Below, in pieces: positions 17,205-25,442 of a stretch of DNA of 64,000 bases (position 1 is its first letter; every line of letters begins with the position of its first letter). The DNA is from Microbacterium testaceum (GTDB taxonomy: Bacteria > Actinomycetota > Actinomycetes > Actinomycetales > Microbacteriaceae). The translations under genes and the position numbers were made by a program. The stretch covers positions 1 to 64,000 of the forward strand of contig NZ_JAJGNJ010000001.1 in assembly GCF_020781835.1 (NCBI RefSeq). Direction: 5' to 3'. Under the pieces are notes generated by a model. That model saw nothing but the letters and a program-made list of their open reading frames with translations. It had not been told where the DNA came from and did no database searches.

Positions 17205-18692
17205 TCAGGGCGTCTGAGAGCCGTTGCGGGCGCGGCCCGCCAGGTCGGCGACCCCGACGATGAGCGCCAGCCCCAGGAAGACGCCGACCGCGATCATGCC
17301 CATGGCATAGGCGTCGTGATACACCACGAGCGGGTCGCGGTCACCCTGCTCGCGATAGACCGTCGCATAGAACAGCGCCAGCGCGATCGCCGTGCCGACC
17401 GCGGTGCCGATCCGCTGCCCCAGCTGTCCCACCGATCCGGCCACGCCGCCGCGGGAGACGGGGATGTCGGCGAGGGTGAGCGTCTGGTTCGGTGAGATGA
17501 CCAGGCCGCCGGCGAAGCCGCCCGCGACCATCACCGCCGCCATCGCCCACGGGGTCCATTCCGCGGGGGTCATCAGCGCGACGACAGCCAACGCGCCGGC
17601 GGTGGCGATCATCCCGAGGATGCCGCCGACCACGAGGGGGCGTCCGAGCCGCGTGACGAGGTTGCCGCCGATCCAGGAACTGCACGCCGATGCCACCGCG
17701 AATCCGATCGTCACCATGCCCGCGAACACCGGCTCCAGCCCGAGACCGCCCTGGAGGAACAGGGTGCCCAGGAGGAACATCGCCGGAACCGCGGCGAAGT
17801 AGGCCGTCGAGATCAGCACCCCGTTGCGGTAGGACCCGAGGGAGAAGATCGAGGACGGGATGAGCGGCATCCGCCCGCGATCGGCATAACGGCGCTCCCA
17901 GAAGACGAACGCCGCGGCGAAGACGACGGAGACCACCAGGAGCCACCATCGGCGCGGATCGTCGTCGGGCGAACCGGTCGTGAACAGGAACGGCCACATC
18001 AACGCCACGATCGTCAGGCCGAACAGCACGACGCCCACCGGATCGAGGTCGAGGGCCCGGTGCGACTTCGTCCGTGTGCTCGGCAGCAGCCACGCCGCGA
18101 GCGCGATGACGATCGCGACGAGGGGGATGTTGATCCAGAAGATCAGTCGCCAGCCGTCGGTGGGTCCGCCGAGCGCGATGAGCAGCCCGCCGAGGGTCGG
18201 CCCGAGGGCGGTGGCGATGCCGATCGTCGCGCCGAACAGACCGAACGCTCGACCGCGTTCCTTCCCCTGGAACAGCTGCTGCACCAGACCGAGGACCTGG
18301 GGCATCTGAATGCCCGCCGCGACGCCCTGCAGCAGGCGGGCCGTCAGCAGCACGGTGGTGGTGGGTGCCAGGGCGCACGCGAGGCTCGTCACGAGGAACA
18401 GCGACAGCCCCACGAGGAACAGCACGCGGCGCGAGCGCAGGTCGCCCAGACGACCGGCGGGCACCAGGACGAGGCCGAACGTGAGGATGTACCCCGACAC
18501 CACGAGCTGCAGCTCGGTGGGCCCTGCGTTCAGCGCCGTCTCGATCGACGGCAGGGCGACGTTGACCTTGGTGAGGTCGAGGATCGTCAGCGCCGCCACG
18601 GAGACGGCGATCCAGTAGGCGCGCCAGCGGTGCCGCGGCGAAAGCTCGATGTCACGCGTGGGTGGGTGGGGGGACGTGCGTTCTTCAGGCAT
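17205..18692 (-). CDS. MFS transporter, DHA2-like drug exporter
   Basis: The 495-residue polytopic membrane protein has the 14-helix DHA2 layout. Helix 1 carries the D-x-T-x-V-N-V-A-L-P motif (LDLTKVNVALPSIE, motif D1), motif A is GRLGDLRSRRVLF after helix 2, and motif C-like glycines lie in helix 5 (GPTLGGLL). Proteins of this type export drugs or metabolites by proton antiport; the substrate is unknown. It has charged cytoplasmic ends. TACCGT lies eight bases upstream of the ATG. No adjacent dedicated regulator is visible. Confidence 0.9.
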   Translation of the reverse strand: MPEERTSPHPPTRDIELSPRHRWRAYWIAVSVAALTILDLTKVNVALPSIETALNAGPTELQLVVSGYILTFGLVLVPAGRLGDLRSRRVLFLVGLSLFLVTSLACALAPTTTVLLTARLLQGVAAGIQMPQVLGLVQQLFQGKERGRAFGLFGATIGIATALGPTLGGLLIALGGPTDGWRLIFWINIPLVAIVIALAAWLLPSTRTKSHRALDLDPVGVVLFGLTIVALMWPFLFTTGSPDDDPRRWWLLVVSVVFAAAFVFWERRYADRGRMPLIPSSIFSLGSYRNGVLISTAYFAAVPAMFLLGTLFLQGGLGLEPVFAGMVTIGFAVASACSSWIGGNLVTRLGRPLVVGGILGMIATAGALAVVALMTPAEWTPWAMAAVMVAGGFAGGLVISPNQTLTLADIPVSRGGVAGSVGQLGQRIGTAVGTAIALALFYATVYREQGDRDPLVVYHDAYAMGMIAVGVFLGLALIVGVADLAGRARNGSQTP

Positions 18693-18799
18693 CGACCCTC
18701 ACGGTACCCCCGCGGAACCGCGGCGCGGCCGGGGCTTGCGCCCGGGCGCGACCGGTCGCCGCGGCGACGCGCCCCGCGCGGGAGCCCGCGTTCGCGCCG

Positions 18800-18982
18800 T
18801 CAGTCGACGTCGCGCCGCGCGAACACCGCGCGGAGGACGATGAACACGATGACGGCGACGACCGCGACGACCACCAGCCGGAAGACGAACGCCACGAGCG
18901 AGAACAGGACGTTCACGAGGATCCACGCGATCACGATCGCCGCGATGACCCCCAGAACGGTCCACAGGGTGCTCTTGCGCAT
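18800..18982 (-). CDS. small membrane protein
   Basis: The 60-residue protein MRKSTLWTVLGVIAAIVIAW... is almost wholly hydrophobic from residue 7 to 52, forming one or two membrane helices, with a basic-acidic end ARRDVD. It has no named family. The ATG has TAGGCT (18994-18989, minus strand) exactly six bases upstream and no Shine-Dalgarno, which suggests leaderless translation and supports the start. It lies just 3' of sbcC on the same strand. Confidence 0.68.
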   Translation of the reverse strand: MRKSTLWTVLGVIAAIVIAWILVNVLFSLVAFVFRLVVVAVVAVIVFIVLRAVFARRDVD

Positions 18983-18991
18983 GATCCCAGC

Positions 18992-21900
18992 CTAGGCGAG
19001 GGCCCCGACCGCCGTGTCCTGACGGATGATGCTCGGGCCTCGCGGGGTGGCGGTCACGCGCACCTGTGCCGGCAGTTGATCCTTCATGGACCCGACATGG
19101 CTGATGACGCCCACGGTCCGCCCGCCCTGCCGGAGCTCGTCCAGCGTGCGCATCGCGAGGTCCAGGGTTTCGTCGTCGAGCGAACCGAACCCCTCATCGA
19201 TGAAGAGCGTGTCGAGCCGGATGCCACCCGCCCGCGCCGTGACCACCTCGGCGAGTCCGAGCGCCAGGGCGAGCGAGGCCAGGAACGTCTCTCCGCCGGA
19301 CAACGACTGCGGTGGACGGCATTGGCCGGTGAAGGCGTCCATGACCTCCAGCCCGAGCCCGCTTGCGGCCCCCCGCGCCGCCAGCGCATCCGTGTGCTGC
19401 AGGCGGTAACGGCCCGCGGACATGTGGTCGAGGCGCAGGTTGGCGGCATCCACGATCTCTTCGAGCTCGGCAGCGAGCACGAAGGTCTCGAGCGCCATGC
19501 GACGCGTGTTGGGCGCGCGACCGGCCACCGTGTCCGCCAGTCGCGCCACGACGGCGTGCGCATCGGACAGCCGGGCGACGGCCGCGCTGCCGGCGTCCGC
19601 GCGTTCGGCGAGATCCCGCACGCGCACCGCGGCCGCCGACATCGCCGCATGGGCGGCTGCGGCGGCCTCGACGGCGGCGCGGGCGTCGCGAACCGCGGCA
19701 ACCGACGGAGCGAGATCGATCGGGTCGTCGGGCGAACCGACGAGGAGGAGTTCGAGGTCGAGCAGGCGCCGACGCGTGGCGGCGAGCTCGGCGTCGTGCT
19801 CGGCGATCGTCGACTCCAGGCGGCGGCGTTCCGCCCGGCTGCGCAGCGCCGCGCGCACCTCGTCCTCTTCGGCGAACACGCTCTCGGCGAGCAGCTCGTC
19901 GAGCGCCGCGCGCGCGTCGGCGGCGGCGCGTACGCGCGTGTCGAGCTCGGATCGGGCCGCACTCACCGCCCGTACCGCATCGCGTCTCGCGCGCAGATCG
20001 CGGCGCCGGTCGCGGACCGTCGGGAACTCACCGCGAGCCTCGGCGAGCTCGGCGCGCAGGGACTCGGCGCTCTGGAGGCGCAACGCGAGGAGCTGACGGG
20101 CGTCGGCGAGTTCGCGGGCCAGACGCTCGCCCTCTTCGGCGTCCGCCTTCTCGCGTTCGAGCAGCGCCGTACGTTCCCGCGCGAGCCGATCATGTTCGAT
20201 GACGTCGGCCTCGGCCTGTGCGAGAGCCTCGTCGATGCGGTCTCGTCGCTCCCGGAGCGCGCTCACCGGCTCGCCGCCGGCTCGCGCCGCGGCGAGGGTG
20301 TGGGCGTCGCGGGCGACGCGCGACGCATCGGAGGCGAGACGGTCGCGTTCGGCTGCGGCGTTCTTGCGGTCTTCGGCCGCCGAGACCTCGGCATCGGTGA
20401 CCGGGTCGTCGGTGCCGACGGCCGGCGCGGGGTGCTCGCGCGATCCGCAGACGGCGCACGGCTCTCCTTCGACCAGGGCGTGGGCGAGTTCGCCCGCGGC
20501 TCCCGCCAACCGGCGGCGCAGCAGCCCGCTCCAGGCGTCGACCGCCAACTTCAGCTCATCGGCGCGCACGAGCGCCGACAGATCGGCCTTGTCGCGCTCC
20601 TCGGCCAGCCGTTCGGCGTCCAGAGCCGCCTCGATCCGCCGGGAGATCTCCGCCCGCTCCGACACCGCGACGTCGCGGCGGGTGGTGGCGTCGGCGAGCG
20701 CACCGAGACGGTCGTCGAGAGAGTCGCGCACAGCCGGCGCCTCCGCGCGTCGCGACGCGACCGCGCGGGCCCGCGTCTCGGCACGCTCCACATCCGCTCG
20801 TCGCCCGAGGACCTCGGCCTCGACCGCGGCCAGATCGTCTTCCCGGGCGAGAGCCTCGTCGACGTGGGCGAGCACCGCAGTGAGTTCGTCGTCTCGCGCG
20901 GCCAGGGCGGCGGCGTCGTCGAGGCCGGTCTCGCCGAGATGTTCCGCAGCCGAGACCGCGGCGGTCCACGCCGCTCGGGCGGGAACGAGCCCATCGCGCG
21001 CACGATCGGCGGCATCCACCGACGCGCGGAGCGCCTCGGCCGCCGCCGCCGCGTCGGCTTCCGCACGAAGGGCGGAGATCCGCTCGGTCTCGGACTCGAG
21101 TGCGGCGAGCGCTTCGCGCGCGGTACGTCGCTCGACCTGGCGCTCGTGCACGGTCGTCGCCTCGCGTTCCGCCACGAGTGCGGCATCGAGCAAGCCCTTC
21201 GCCGCCTCGCGAGCGTGGGCGGCGGCCTCGACGCGATACTCCATCCGTTCGACGGCGCGGACGACGCTCGCCAGCCGCTCCGGAATCGTCCTCACCGGTT
21301 CCGTACCCGCGCGGGGGTGCTCGGCTGCGGCATCGCCCGGGTCCGCGTCCGGAGTCGATTCCGCCTCCGACTCGGCCCCCTGCGCCGCGTCGAAGGCGGC
21401 GATCATGCGGTCGGCCTCGTCGAGCAGCGTGGAGACCTCGTTGCCCTCGGCGGCCAGATCCTCGAGCGCGCGCTTGCGTCGTTCGTCGAGATCGGCCGCG
21501 TACTGCTCGTACGATCGCGTGCCGAACAGGGTGCGCAGCAGCGTCTGTCGCTCGTCGTTCTTGGCGAGGAGGAACCGGGCGAACCGGTTCTGCGCCAGGA
21601 GGATGACCTGAAGGAACTGCTGCTGCGTGAGCCCGAGGATCTCATCGAGCCGGGCGGCCACGTCGACCGGCCGCGCCGCCACCCCCGTCCACCCCTCGGG
21701 CTCGAGCACCTCGAGGCTCGCCCGGTGCGGTTCCTTGGTCGTACCGGTACCGCTGCGCTTGGGGCGCTCGTACTCGGGCGAACGCGTCACCCGCCACCGC
21801 CGGCCCTCGGCGCTGAACTCCACGGTCACGCTCGTGGGGTCGTCGAGGCCGCAGTGGTCGCTGCGCAGGCGGCGCTCGGCACCGTCGTACCGGGGGACAC

Positions 21901-22063
21901 CGCCGTACAGCCCGTAGCAGACGCCGTCGAGCACACTCGACTTGCCCGCACCGGTTCGTCCCGCGATGAGGAAGATCCCGTCGTCGGCGAACGCGTCGAA
22001 GTCCACGACCTGCCGCTCGAGGAACGGACCGAAGCCCTCGAGCTCGAGGCGGTGCAGCTTCAT
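18992..22063 (-). CDS. sbcC: SbcC/Rad50-type ATPase subunit of the SbcCD nuclease
   Basis: The 1,023-residue SMC-like ATPase has Walker A GRTGAGKS at residues 35-42 and long Ala/Arg/Glu-rich coiled coils. A central zinc hook reads CAVCGSREHP, and the C-terminal head has the ABC signature SLSGGETFLASLALALG and Walker B LDTLFIDEGFGSLDDE. With SbcD it opens and cuts hairpin or protein-blocked DNA ends. The ATG overlaps the sbcD stop by four bases, so the two are coupled. The length is typical for actinobacterial SbcC. The antisense strand holds a long open frame that is a composition artefact. Confidence 0.96.
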   Translation of the reverse strand: MKLHRLELEGFGPFLERQVVDFDAFADDGIFLIAGRTGAGKSSVLDGVCYGLYGGVPRYDGAERRLRSDHCGLDDPTSVTVEFSAEGRRWRVTRSPEYERPKRSGTGTTKEPHRASLEVLEPEGWTGVAARPVDVAARLDEILGLTQQQFLQVILLAQNRFARFLLAKNDERQTLLRTLFGTRSYEQYAADLDERRKRALEDLAAEGNEVSTLLDEADRMIAAFDAAQGAESEAESTPDADPGDAAAEHPRAGTEPVRTIPERLASVVRAVERMEYRVEAAAHAREAAKGLLDAALVAEREATTVHERQVERRTAREALAALESETERISALRAEADAAAAAEALRASVDAADRARDGLVPARAAWTAAVSAAEHLGETGLDDAAALAARDDELTAVLAHVDEALAREDDLAAVEAEVLGRRADVERAETRARAVASRRAEAPAVRDSLDDRLGALADATTRRDVAVSERAEISRRIEAALDAERLAEERDKADLSALVRADELKLAVDAWSGLLRRRLAGAAGELAHALVEGEPCAVCGSREHPAPAVGTDDPVTDAEVSAAEDRKNAAAERDRLASDASRVARDAHTLAAARAGGEPVSALRERRDRIDEALAQAEADVIEHDRLARERTALLEREKADAEEGERLARELADARQLLALRLQSAESLRAELAEARGEFPTVRDRRRDLRARRDAVRAVSAARSELDTRVRAAADARAALDELLAESVFAEEDEVRAALRSRAERRRLESTIAEHDAELAATRRRLLDLELLLVGSPDDPIDLAPSVAAVRDARAAVEAAAAAHAAMSAAAVRVRDLAERADAGSAAVARLSDAHAVVARLADTVAGRAPNTRRMALETFVLAAELEEIVDAANLRLDHMSAGRYRLQHTDALAARGAASGLGLEVMDAFTGQCRPPQSLSGGETFLASLALALGLAEVVTARAGGIRLDTLFIDEGFGSLDDETLDLAMRTLDELRQGGRTVGVISHVGSMKDQLPAQVRVTATPRGPSIIRQDTAVGALA

Positions 22064-23214
22064 GACCGCGCCTCCGCCACGGCGCGCGCGTCGAGCACCT
22101 CACGGATGATGTCGCGCTCCGCGGCCGAGGCGCCCTCGCCCTCGCGCACGTGGGTCAGGAAGGCGTCGATGACCTCGCTCTCGTCGCGGGCCGCGCGCAC
22201 CCGGCGGGCATAGCCGAGTCCGTCGTCCTTCCGCGACTCGGACGGGATGTGCGCGACCGTGGCGCACCACGGGAAGCGGGTCTGCAGTCGTCGCATGGGG
22301 TCGATCTGCGCGGTGGTGTCGGTGTACTCCGCTCGCACCCACTGGTCGACGAAAGCGTCGAGGGCCGGATCGCCGAGAAGGTCGTCGAAGGGCGCCCGCA
22401 GTGTGACCAGGGGACGCGGCACGGGGAGGTCGAGCCACTGGACCGACGCGAGCCCCGTGGCATCCAGCTCGACCAGCCACGACCCGCGCGGCTTGCCCGC
22501 CTCGCCGAAGCTGTAGTGCAAAGGCGCTCCCGCGTAGCGCACCCGCTCGGAGAGCTGCTGGCGCCCGTGGATGTGGCCGAGAGCGACATAGTCGGGGCCC
22601 TCGAACACCGGAAGGGGCACGTTGTCGAGCCCGCCCTGACGGATCTCCCGCTCGACCCCCGGGGTGGCCTCGACGCCCGCTGCGAAGCAGTGCGCGACCA
22701 CGATGGACCGGCCACCGCGGGTCGTGAGGTCGCTCCGCACCAGGTCCATGGCGTGCGCGATCGTCTGCGCCTGGCTACGCAGCTCCACCCCCTCCCACAG
22801 GTGCCGCACGATGGCGGGCTCGAGGTAGGGGATGCCGTAGAAGTGGACGGGCCCGTGGGCATCGTCGATCGTCACCGGCGTGCCGACGGAGAGGGGGTCG
22901 GTCACCACGGCGATCTCCTCGCGCAGGAGAGCCGACTGGAAACCGAGCCGCGCCGCCGAGTCGTGGTTGCCGGAGGTCACCACGACGCGCGCGCCCGCGT
23001 CCGCGAGCGCGGCGAGAGTACGCGTCAGAAGCGGATAGCACGCCGCCGACGGGGCCGCCGAGTCGAACACGTCGCCGGCGACCACGACGACGTCGACATC
23101 GTGCACGCGTACCTGCTCGACGACCACATCCAGCACGTCCGAGAGCGCGTCCAGCGTGGAATGGCCGTGGAACGAACGTCCGATGTGCCAGTCAGAGGTG
23201 TGCAGGATCCGCAT
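22060..23214 (-). CDS. sbcD: SbcD/Mre11-type exonuclease
   Basis: The 384-residue metallophosphoesterase nuclease shows its motifs in order: ILHTSDWHIGRSF (I), VVVAGDVFDSAAPS (II), VTSGNHDSAARL (III), IVVAHCF (IV) and ALGHIHGRQ (V). These supply the dinuclear Mn site. It forms the SbcCD complex with the overlapping downstream gene. The start ATG 23214 has TACCGT (23226-23221, minus strand) exactly six bases upstream and no Shine-Dalgarno, so the operon message is probably leaderless. Confidence 0.96.
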   Translation of the reverse strand: MRILHTSDWHIGRSFHGHSTLDALSDVLDVVVEQVRVHDVDVVVVAGDVFDSAAPSAACYPLLTRTLAALADAGARVVVTSGNHDSAARLGFQSALLREEIAVVTDPLSVGTPVTIDDAHGPVHFYGIPYLEPAIVRHLWEGVELRSQAQTIAHAMDLVRSDLTTRGGRSIVVAHCFAAGVEATPGVEREIRQGGLDNVPLPVFEGPDYVALGHIHGRQQLSERVRYAGAPLHYSFGEAGKPRGSWLVELDATGLASVQWLDLPVPRPLVTLRAPFDDLLGDPALDAFVDQWVRAEYTDTTAQIDPMRRLQTRFPWCATVAHIPSESRKDDGLGYARRVRAARDESEVIDAFLTHVREGEGASAAERDIIREVLDARAVAEARS

Positions 23215-23292
23215 GCTGACACGGTACGTCCGGCCTCCGACATCGGCGTTCAGCCGACACGCGGGTCGTCCGCACGAGGCGCGGACGGCGGC

Positions 23293-23610
23293 TCAGCCCC
23301 CCGCGACCTCCGCCGCCAGCGCCCGGATCCGGTCGTCTCCGAGCTCGAGCCCGACGTCGGCGAAACGCTGACGCAACACATCGGCGATGCGTTCCTCCGA
23401 GGCATCCCCCACGTCCGCGCGGGTCTGGACGACGACGCCGGCGATGCGCGCCTCATCGTCGGTGGGGTGCGTGTCCATCGCGGGGGCCGACTGCTCGCCG
23501 GACCGCGAGACCTTGCCGTCGTCGTGGACGGCGCCGCCGACGGAGTCCGCCGGCGAGGCCCCGCTCTCGGAGCCGTCCGACGGTTCGGGGCTGCGGGTGT
23601 GGTCGGTCAT
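23293..23610 (-). CDS. small acidic hypothetical protein
   Basis: The 105-residue protein has a low-complexity, Ser/Asp/Glu-rich first half (residues 1-55). The second half is more ordered and helical (EERIADVLRQRFADVGLELGDDRIRALAAEVAGG). I recognise no family. The VLRQRFADVG...RALAAEVA pattern looks like a short degenerate helical motif. It begins one base after the stop of the 69-residue gene upstream on the same strand, so they form a two-gene unit. It is presumed cytoplasmic. Confidence 0.68.
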   Translation of the reverse strand: MTDHTRSPEPSDGSESGASPADSVGGAVHDDGKVSRSGEQSAPAMDTHPTDDEARIAGVVVQTRADVGDASEERIADVLRQRFADVGLELGDDRIRALAAEVAGG

Positions 23611-23611
23611 G

Positions 23612-23821
23612 TCAGTCCTCCGTGCTCATGTCGGGGTCGATGCCCTGGCTGGCGGCATCCCCCTCGATCGGGTCCGACGGCTCGGCGTCGTTCAACCGCG
23701 GCGAGCCTTTCGCGTGGGCGTTCTGTTCGGTGGTCTCGCCGTCGGCCACGTCGCCGCTCTCCCAGCCTCCCGGAGGGTTGGCATCGATGACGCCCTCGGG
23801 CAGGTCGCGTTCCTCGGTCAT
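23612..23821 (-). CDS. small acidic hypothetical protein
   Basis: The 69-residue, strongly acidic and probably disordered protein begins MTEERDLPEGVIDANPPGGW and ends GIDPDMSTED. The motif 'VIDANPPGGWESGD' looks conserved in style but I cannot name a family. GGGGATG-type sequence precedes the ATG. It is the first gene of a pair with the 105-residue protein, separated by one base. No function can be inferred. Confidence 0.65.
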   Translation of the reverse strand: MTEERDLPEGVIDANPPGGWESGDVADGETTEQNAHAKGSPRLNDAEPSDPIEGDAASQGIDPDMSTED

Positions 23822-23911
23822 GGCATCCCCTTTCGACCTGTCCCAGCATCGTCGTCCGCCGACGTGCGGCGACGGGGGTTGACGGGTCTCGGGGCCGCGA
23901 GTACCGGCCGC

Positions 23912-24205
23912 TCAGCGGCGGGCGTGCAGGAGGCTCGCCCGTTCGGGGTGGGCCTCGAACCACTCGCCCACGTACCAGCACACGGGGAGGATCTCGCGGT
24001 CGCCGGCTCGTTCGATGGCATCCACGGCCCTCTCGACGACCACGGCGGCGTACCCGCGTCCGCGGAACGTCGGGATCGTGAACGCCCGGGTGAGGGCGAT
24101 CGTGCGGCCGTCGTCGCGATAGTCGAGGACGGAGACGAGATCGTCGCCGTCGTGCAAGGTGTAGCGCGAGGCGGCCCGGTCGTCGGCGAAACGCAGGTCG
24201 GTCAT
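23912..24205 (-). CDS. GNAT-like N-acetyltransferase (YidJ/Gcn5-related small type)
   Basis: The 97-residue minimal acetyltransferase domain contains LTRAFTIPTFRGRGYAAVVVERA, whose R-G-R-G-Y-A motif binds acetyl-CoA pyrophosphate. It ends with VCWYVGEWFEAHPERASLLHAR, the WYVxxWFxxHPE pattern of the small DUF4062/YjdJ-like N-acetyltransferases. The acceptor is unknown. I chose ATG 24205 because TACCGT lies seven bases before it (24218-24213, minus strand), as at several leaderless genes here. ATG 24211 and GTG 24214 are alternatives. Confidence 0.85.
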   Translation of the reverse strand: MTDLRFADDRAASRYTLHDGDDLVSVLDYRDDGRTIALTRAFTIPTFRGRGYAAVVVERAVDAIERAGDREILPVCWYVGEWFEAHPERASLLHARR

Positions 24206-24321
24206 GGACATCACGGTACGCCGCTCCGACGCGGTGGGCGCCGAGGACGCAATGTGCTCGGTGAAAGCCCGAGAGATCGTCGGAAAAGATGCAGGATGCC
24301 ATGTCGCCGACGCTTCATGAT

Positions 24322-24351
24322 TTGACGCGGTCCGACACGGTGGGTCATAAT
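24322..24351 (+). promoter_or_regulatory. strong sigma-A-like promoter of the leader peptide
   Basis: The -35 is TTGACG (24322-24327), the spacer 18 bases, and the -10 CATAAT (24346-24351). The predicted transcript start, 7-8 bases beyond the -10, falls on the ATG at 24359, so the message would be leaderless. It is one of the best consensus promoters in the window. Confidence 0.7.
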
Positions 24352-24358
24352 CAGCCGC

Positions 24359-24460
24359 ATGACTGTCAACGCGCTTTCTCTGTCCGCCCGGGAGGCGAAC
24401 GGGACTGCCGGCATGATGATGCCCGGCCGCGTTGTCATGTGTTGTCGAATGTGCCGCTAA
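24359..24460 (+). CDS. leaderless cysteine-containing leader peptide (candidate attenuator)
   Basis: The 33-residue reading frame starts MTVNALSLSAREANG and ends GRVVMCCRMCR, placing three Cys among the last six residues immediately before the TAA. The ATG coincides with the predicted transcription start of the promoter at 24322-24351. Short leaderless frames ending in clustered cysteines are known in mycobacteria as cysteine-responsive attenuators (established for that group). That this one works so is inference. It lies 177 bases upstream of a winged-helix regulator gene, with competing hairpins between (24585-24615). The peptide itself probably has no function. Confidence 0.62.
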   Translation: MTVNALSLSAREANGTAGMMMPGRVVMCCRMCR

Positions 24461-24584
24461 CAGCGACCCTCGCTCCGACGACCCCGCGCTTCTGAACGCC
24501 GGCGTCGTCGCCCGGTCGTCCGCCTTTCGCGTCGATCACGCGCACCCGGACACCGCGCTCCGGCCCCTCGGCCACACACCTCCC

Positions 24585-24615
24585 GTCGAACCCCGCTCCC
24601 TCGACGCTCGGGTTC
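24585..24615 (+). promoter_or_regulatory. two mutually exclusive hairpins in the leader
   Basis: GTCGA (24585-24589) can pair with TCGAC (24601-24605), or GAACCC (24588-24593) can pair with GGGTTC (24610-24615). The arms overlap, so only one can form at a time. They sit between the leader peptide stop and the ribosome binding site GAAGGA (24622-24627) of the downstream gene. The remaining bases from 24461 to 24584 hold no other gene I can support. Confidence 0.4.
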
Positions 24616-24637
24616 ACCACTGAAGGACACCTCCCTC

Positions 24638-25387
24638 ATGTCGACCTCCGCCGTTCTCGACCGCCCCGTCACCCCCGCCCCCGCCATCGCTCCGCGGCCC
24701 GCCGCGGCGCGATCCGCCGCTCCGGCGGCTGCGACCACCGCACCCTCCACCCCCGTCCCGTCCGCACGACCCGCCGTTCCCGCCGGGACGTCGCCGCGCG
24801 GGTTCGCCCTGTACGTCGGCATCGACGAGGCGAAGGCCGCGGCCGCCGGCGTCAGCCTCGGCACCCTCGTCGAGGCGCTGCGCCGCACGCTCGGCGAACT
24901 CGCCCCGGCCGCCGAGACGTATGCGACGGTCGCCCTCGCCCCCGCCGGGGCCGGTGGTCGCGACGTCGACGTCGTACGACTGGCTCTGCACGAGCCCTCG
25001 GCCGTCGCCCGCACCAAAGCCGAGCCCGCCGAGGAGGACCGCGCGGCCCGGGGCGTCGTCGTCGACATCTCGCGCAAGCGCGTTCTCATCGACGGCGAGT
25101 CCGCCGCGTTCACGTTCAAGGAGTTCGAACTCCTGCAGTACCTCGTCCTCCGTGAGGGCCGCACCATCGAGCGCACCGAGCTGGTGTCGTCGCTGTGGGA
25201 GGGCGCCACCGACGACGAGGCTCCGGGCGAGCGCACGATCGACGTGCACGTGCGGCGCCTGCGCGCCAAACTCGGCATCTACGAGGACATCGTCCGCACG
25301 GTACGCGGCGTCGGCTACCGGTTCGATCGCCACGCCGATGTCTCGATCCGCTACGGGCACGGCACGCCTTCACCCGACCGCTTCTGA
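24638..25387 (+). CDS. winged-helix (OmpR/PhoB-type) regulator without a receiver domain
   Basis: The 249-residue protein has a Pro/Ala-rich, probably disordered stretch over residues 1-50 and a small alpha/beta segment from ~52 to 125 (GFALYVGIDEAKAAAAGVSLGTLVEALRRTLGEL). From ~140 to 232 it has a complete PhoB-type effector domain (FTFKEFELLQYLVLREG, WEGATDDE...GERTIDVHVRRLRAKL, VRTVRGVGYRF). There is no phosphoacceptor receiver domain, so activity must be set by other means, perhaps by its amount via the upstream leader. GAAGGA precedes the ATG by ten bases. Targets are unknown. Confidence 0.87.
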   Translation: MSTSAVLDRPVTPAPAIAPRPAAARSAAPAAATTAPSTPVPSARPAVPAGTSPRGFALYVGIDEAKAAAAGVSLGTLVEALRRTLGELAPAAETYATVALAPAGAGGRDVDVVRLALHEPSAVARTKAEPAEEDRAARGVVVDISRKRVLIDGESAAFTFKEFELLQYLVLREGRTIERTELVSSLWEGATDDEAPGERTIDVHVRRLRAKLGIYEDIVRTVRGVGYRFDRHADVSIRYGHGTPSPDRF

Positions 25388-25442
25388 CCCCGGCTCGGTC
25401 CTCGCCGATCGTCATGTCGGCGGGGCGACGTAGGGTGTCGGC

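Noticed and set aside
18662..22213. A 1,183-codon open frame on the plus strand opposite sbcC
   Set aside because: It is antisense to sbcC, whose Walker A, zinc hook and ABC signature are intact. Its product is Arg/Gly-rich low complexity typical of high-G+C shadow frames.
24211..24438. A 75-codon minus-strand frame in the leader region
   Set aside because: It runs opposite a strong promoter and the leader peptide, is Arg-rich, and has no recognisable domain.
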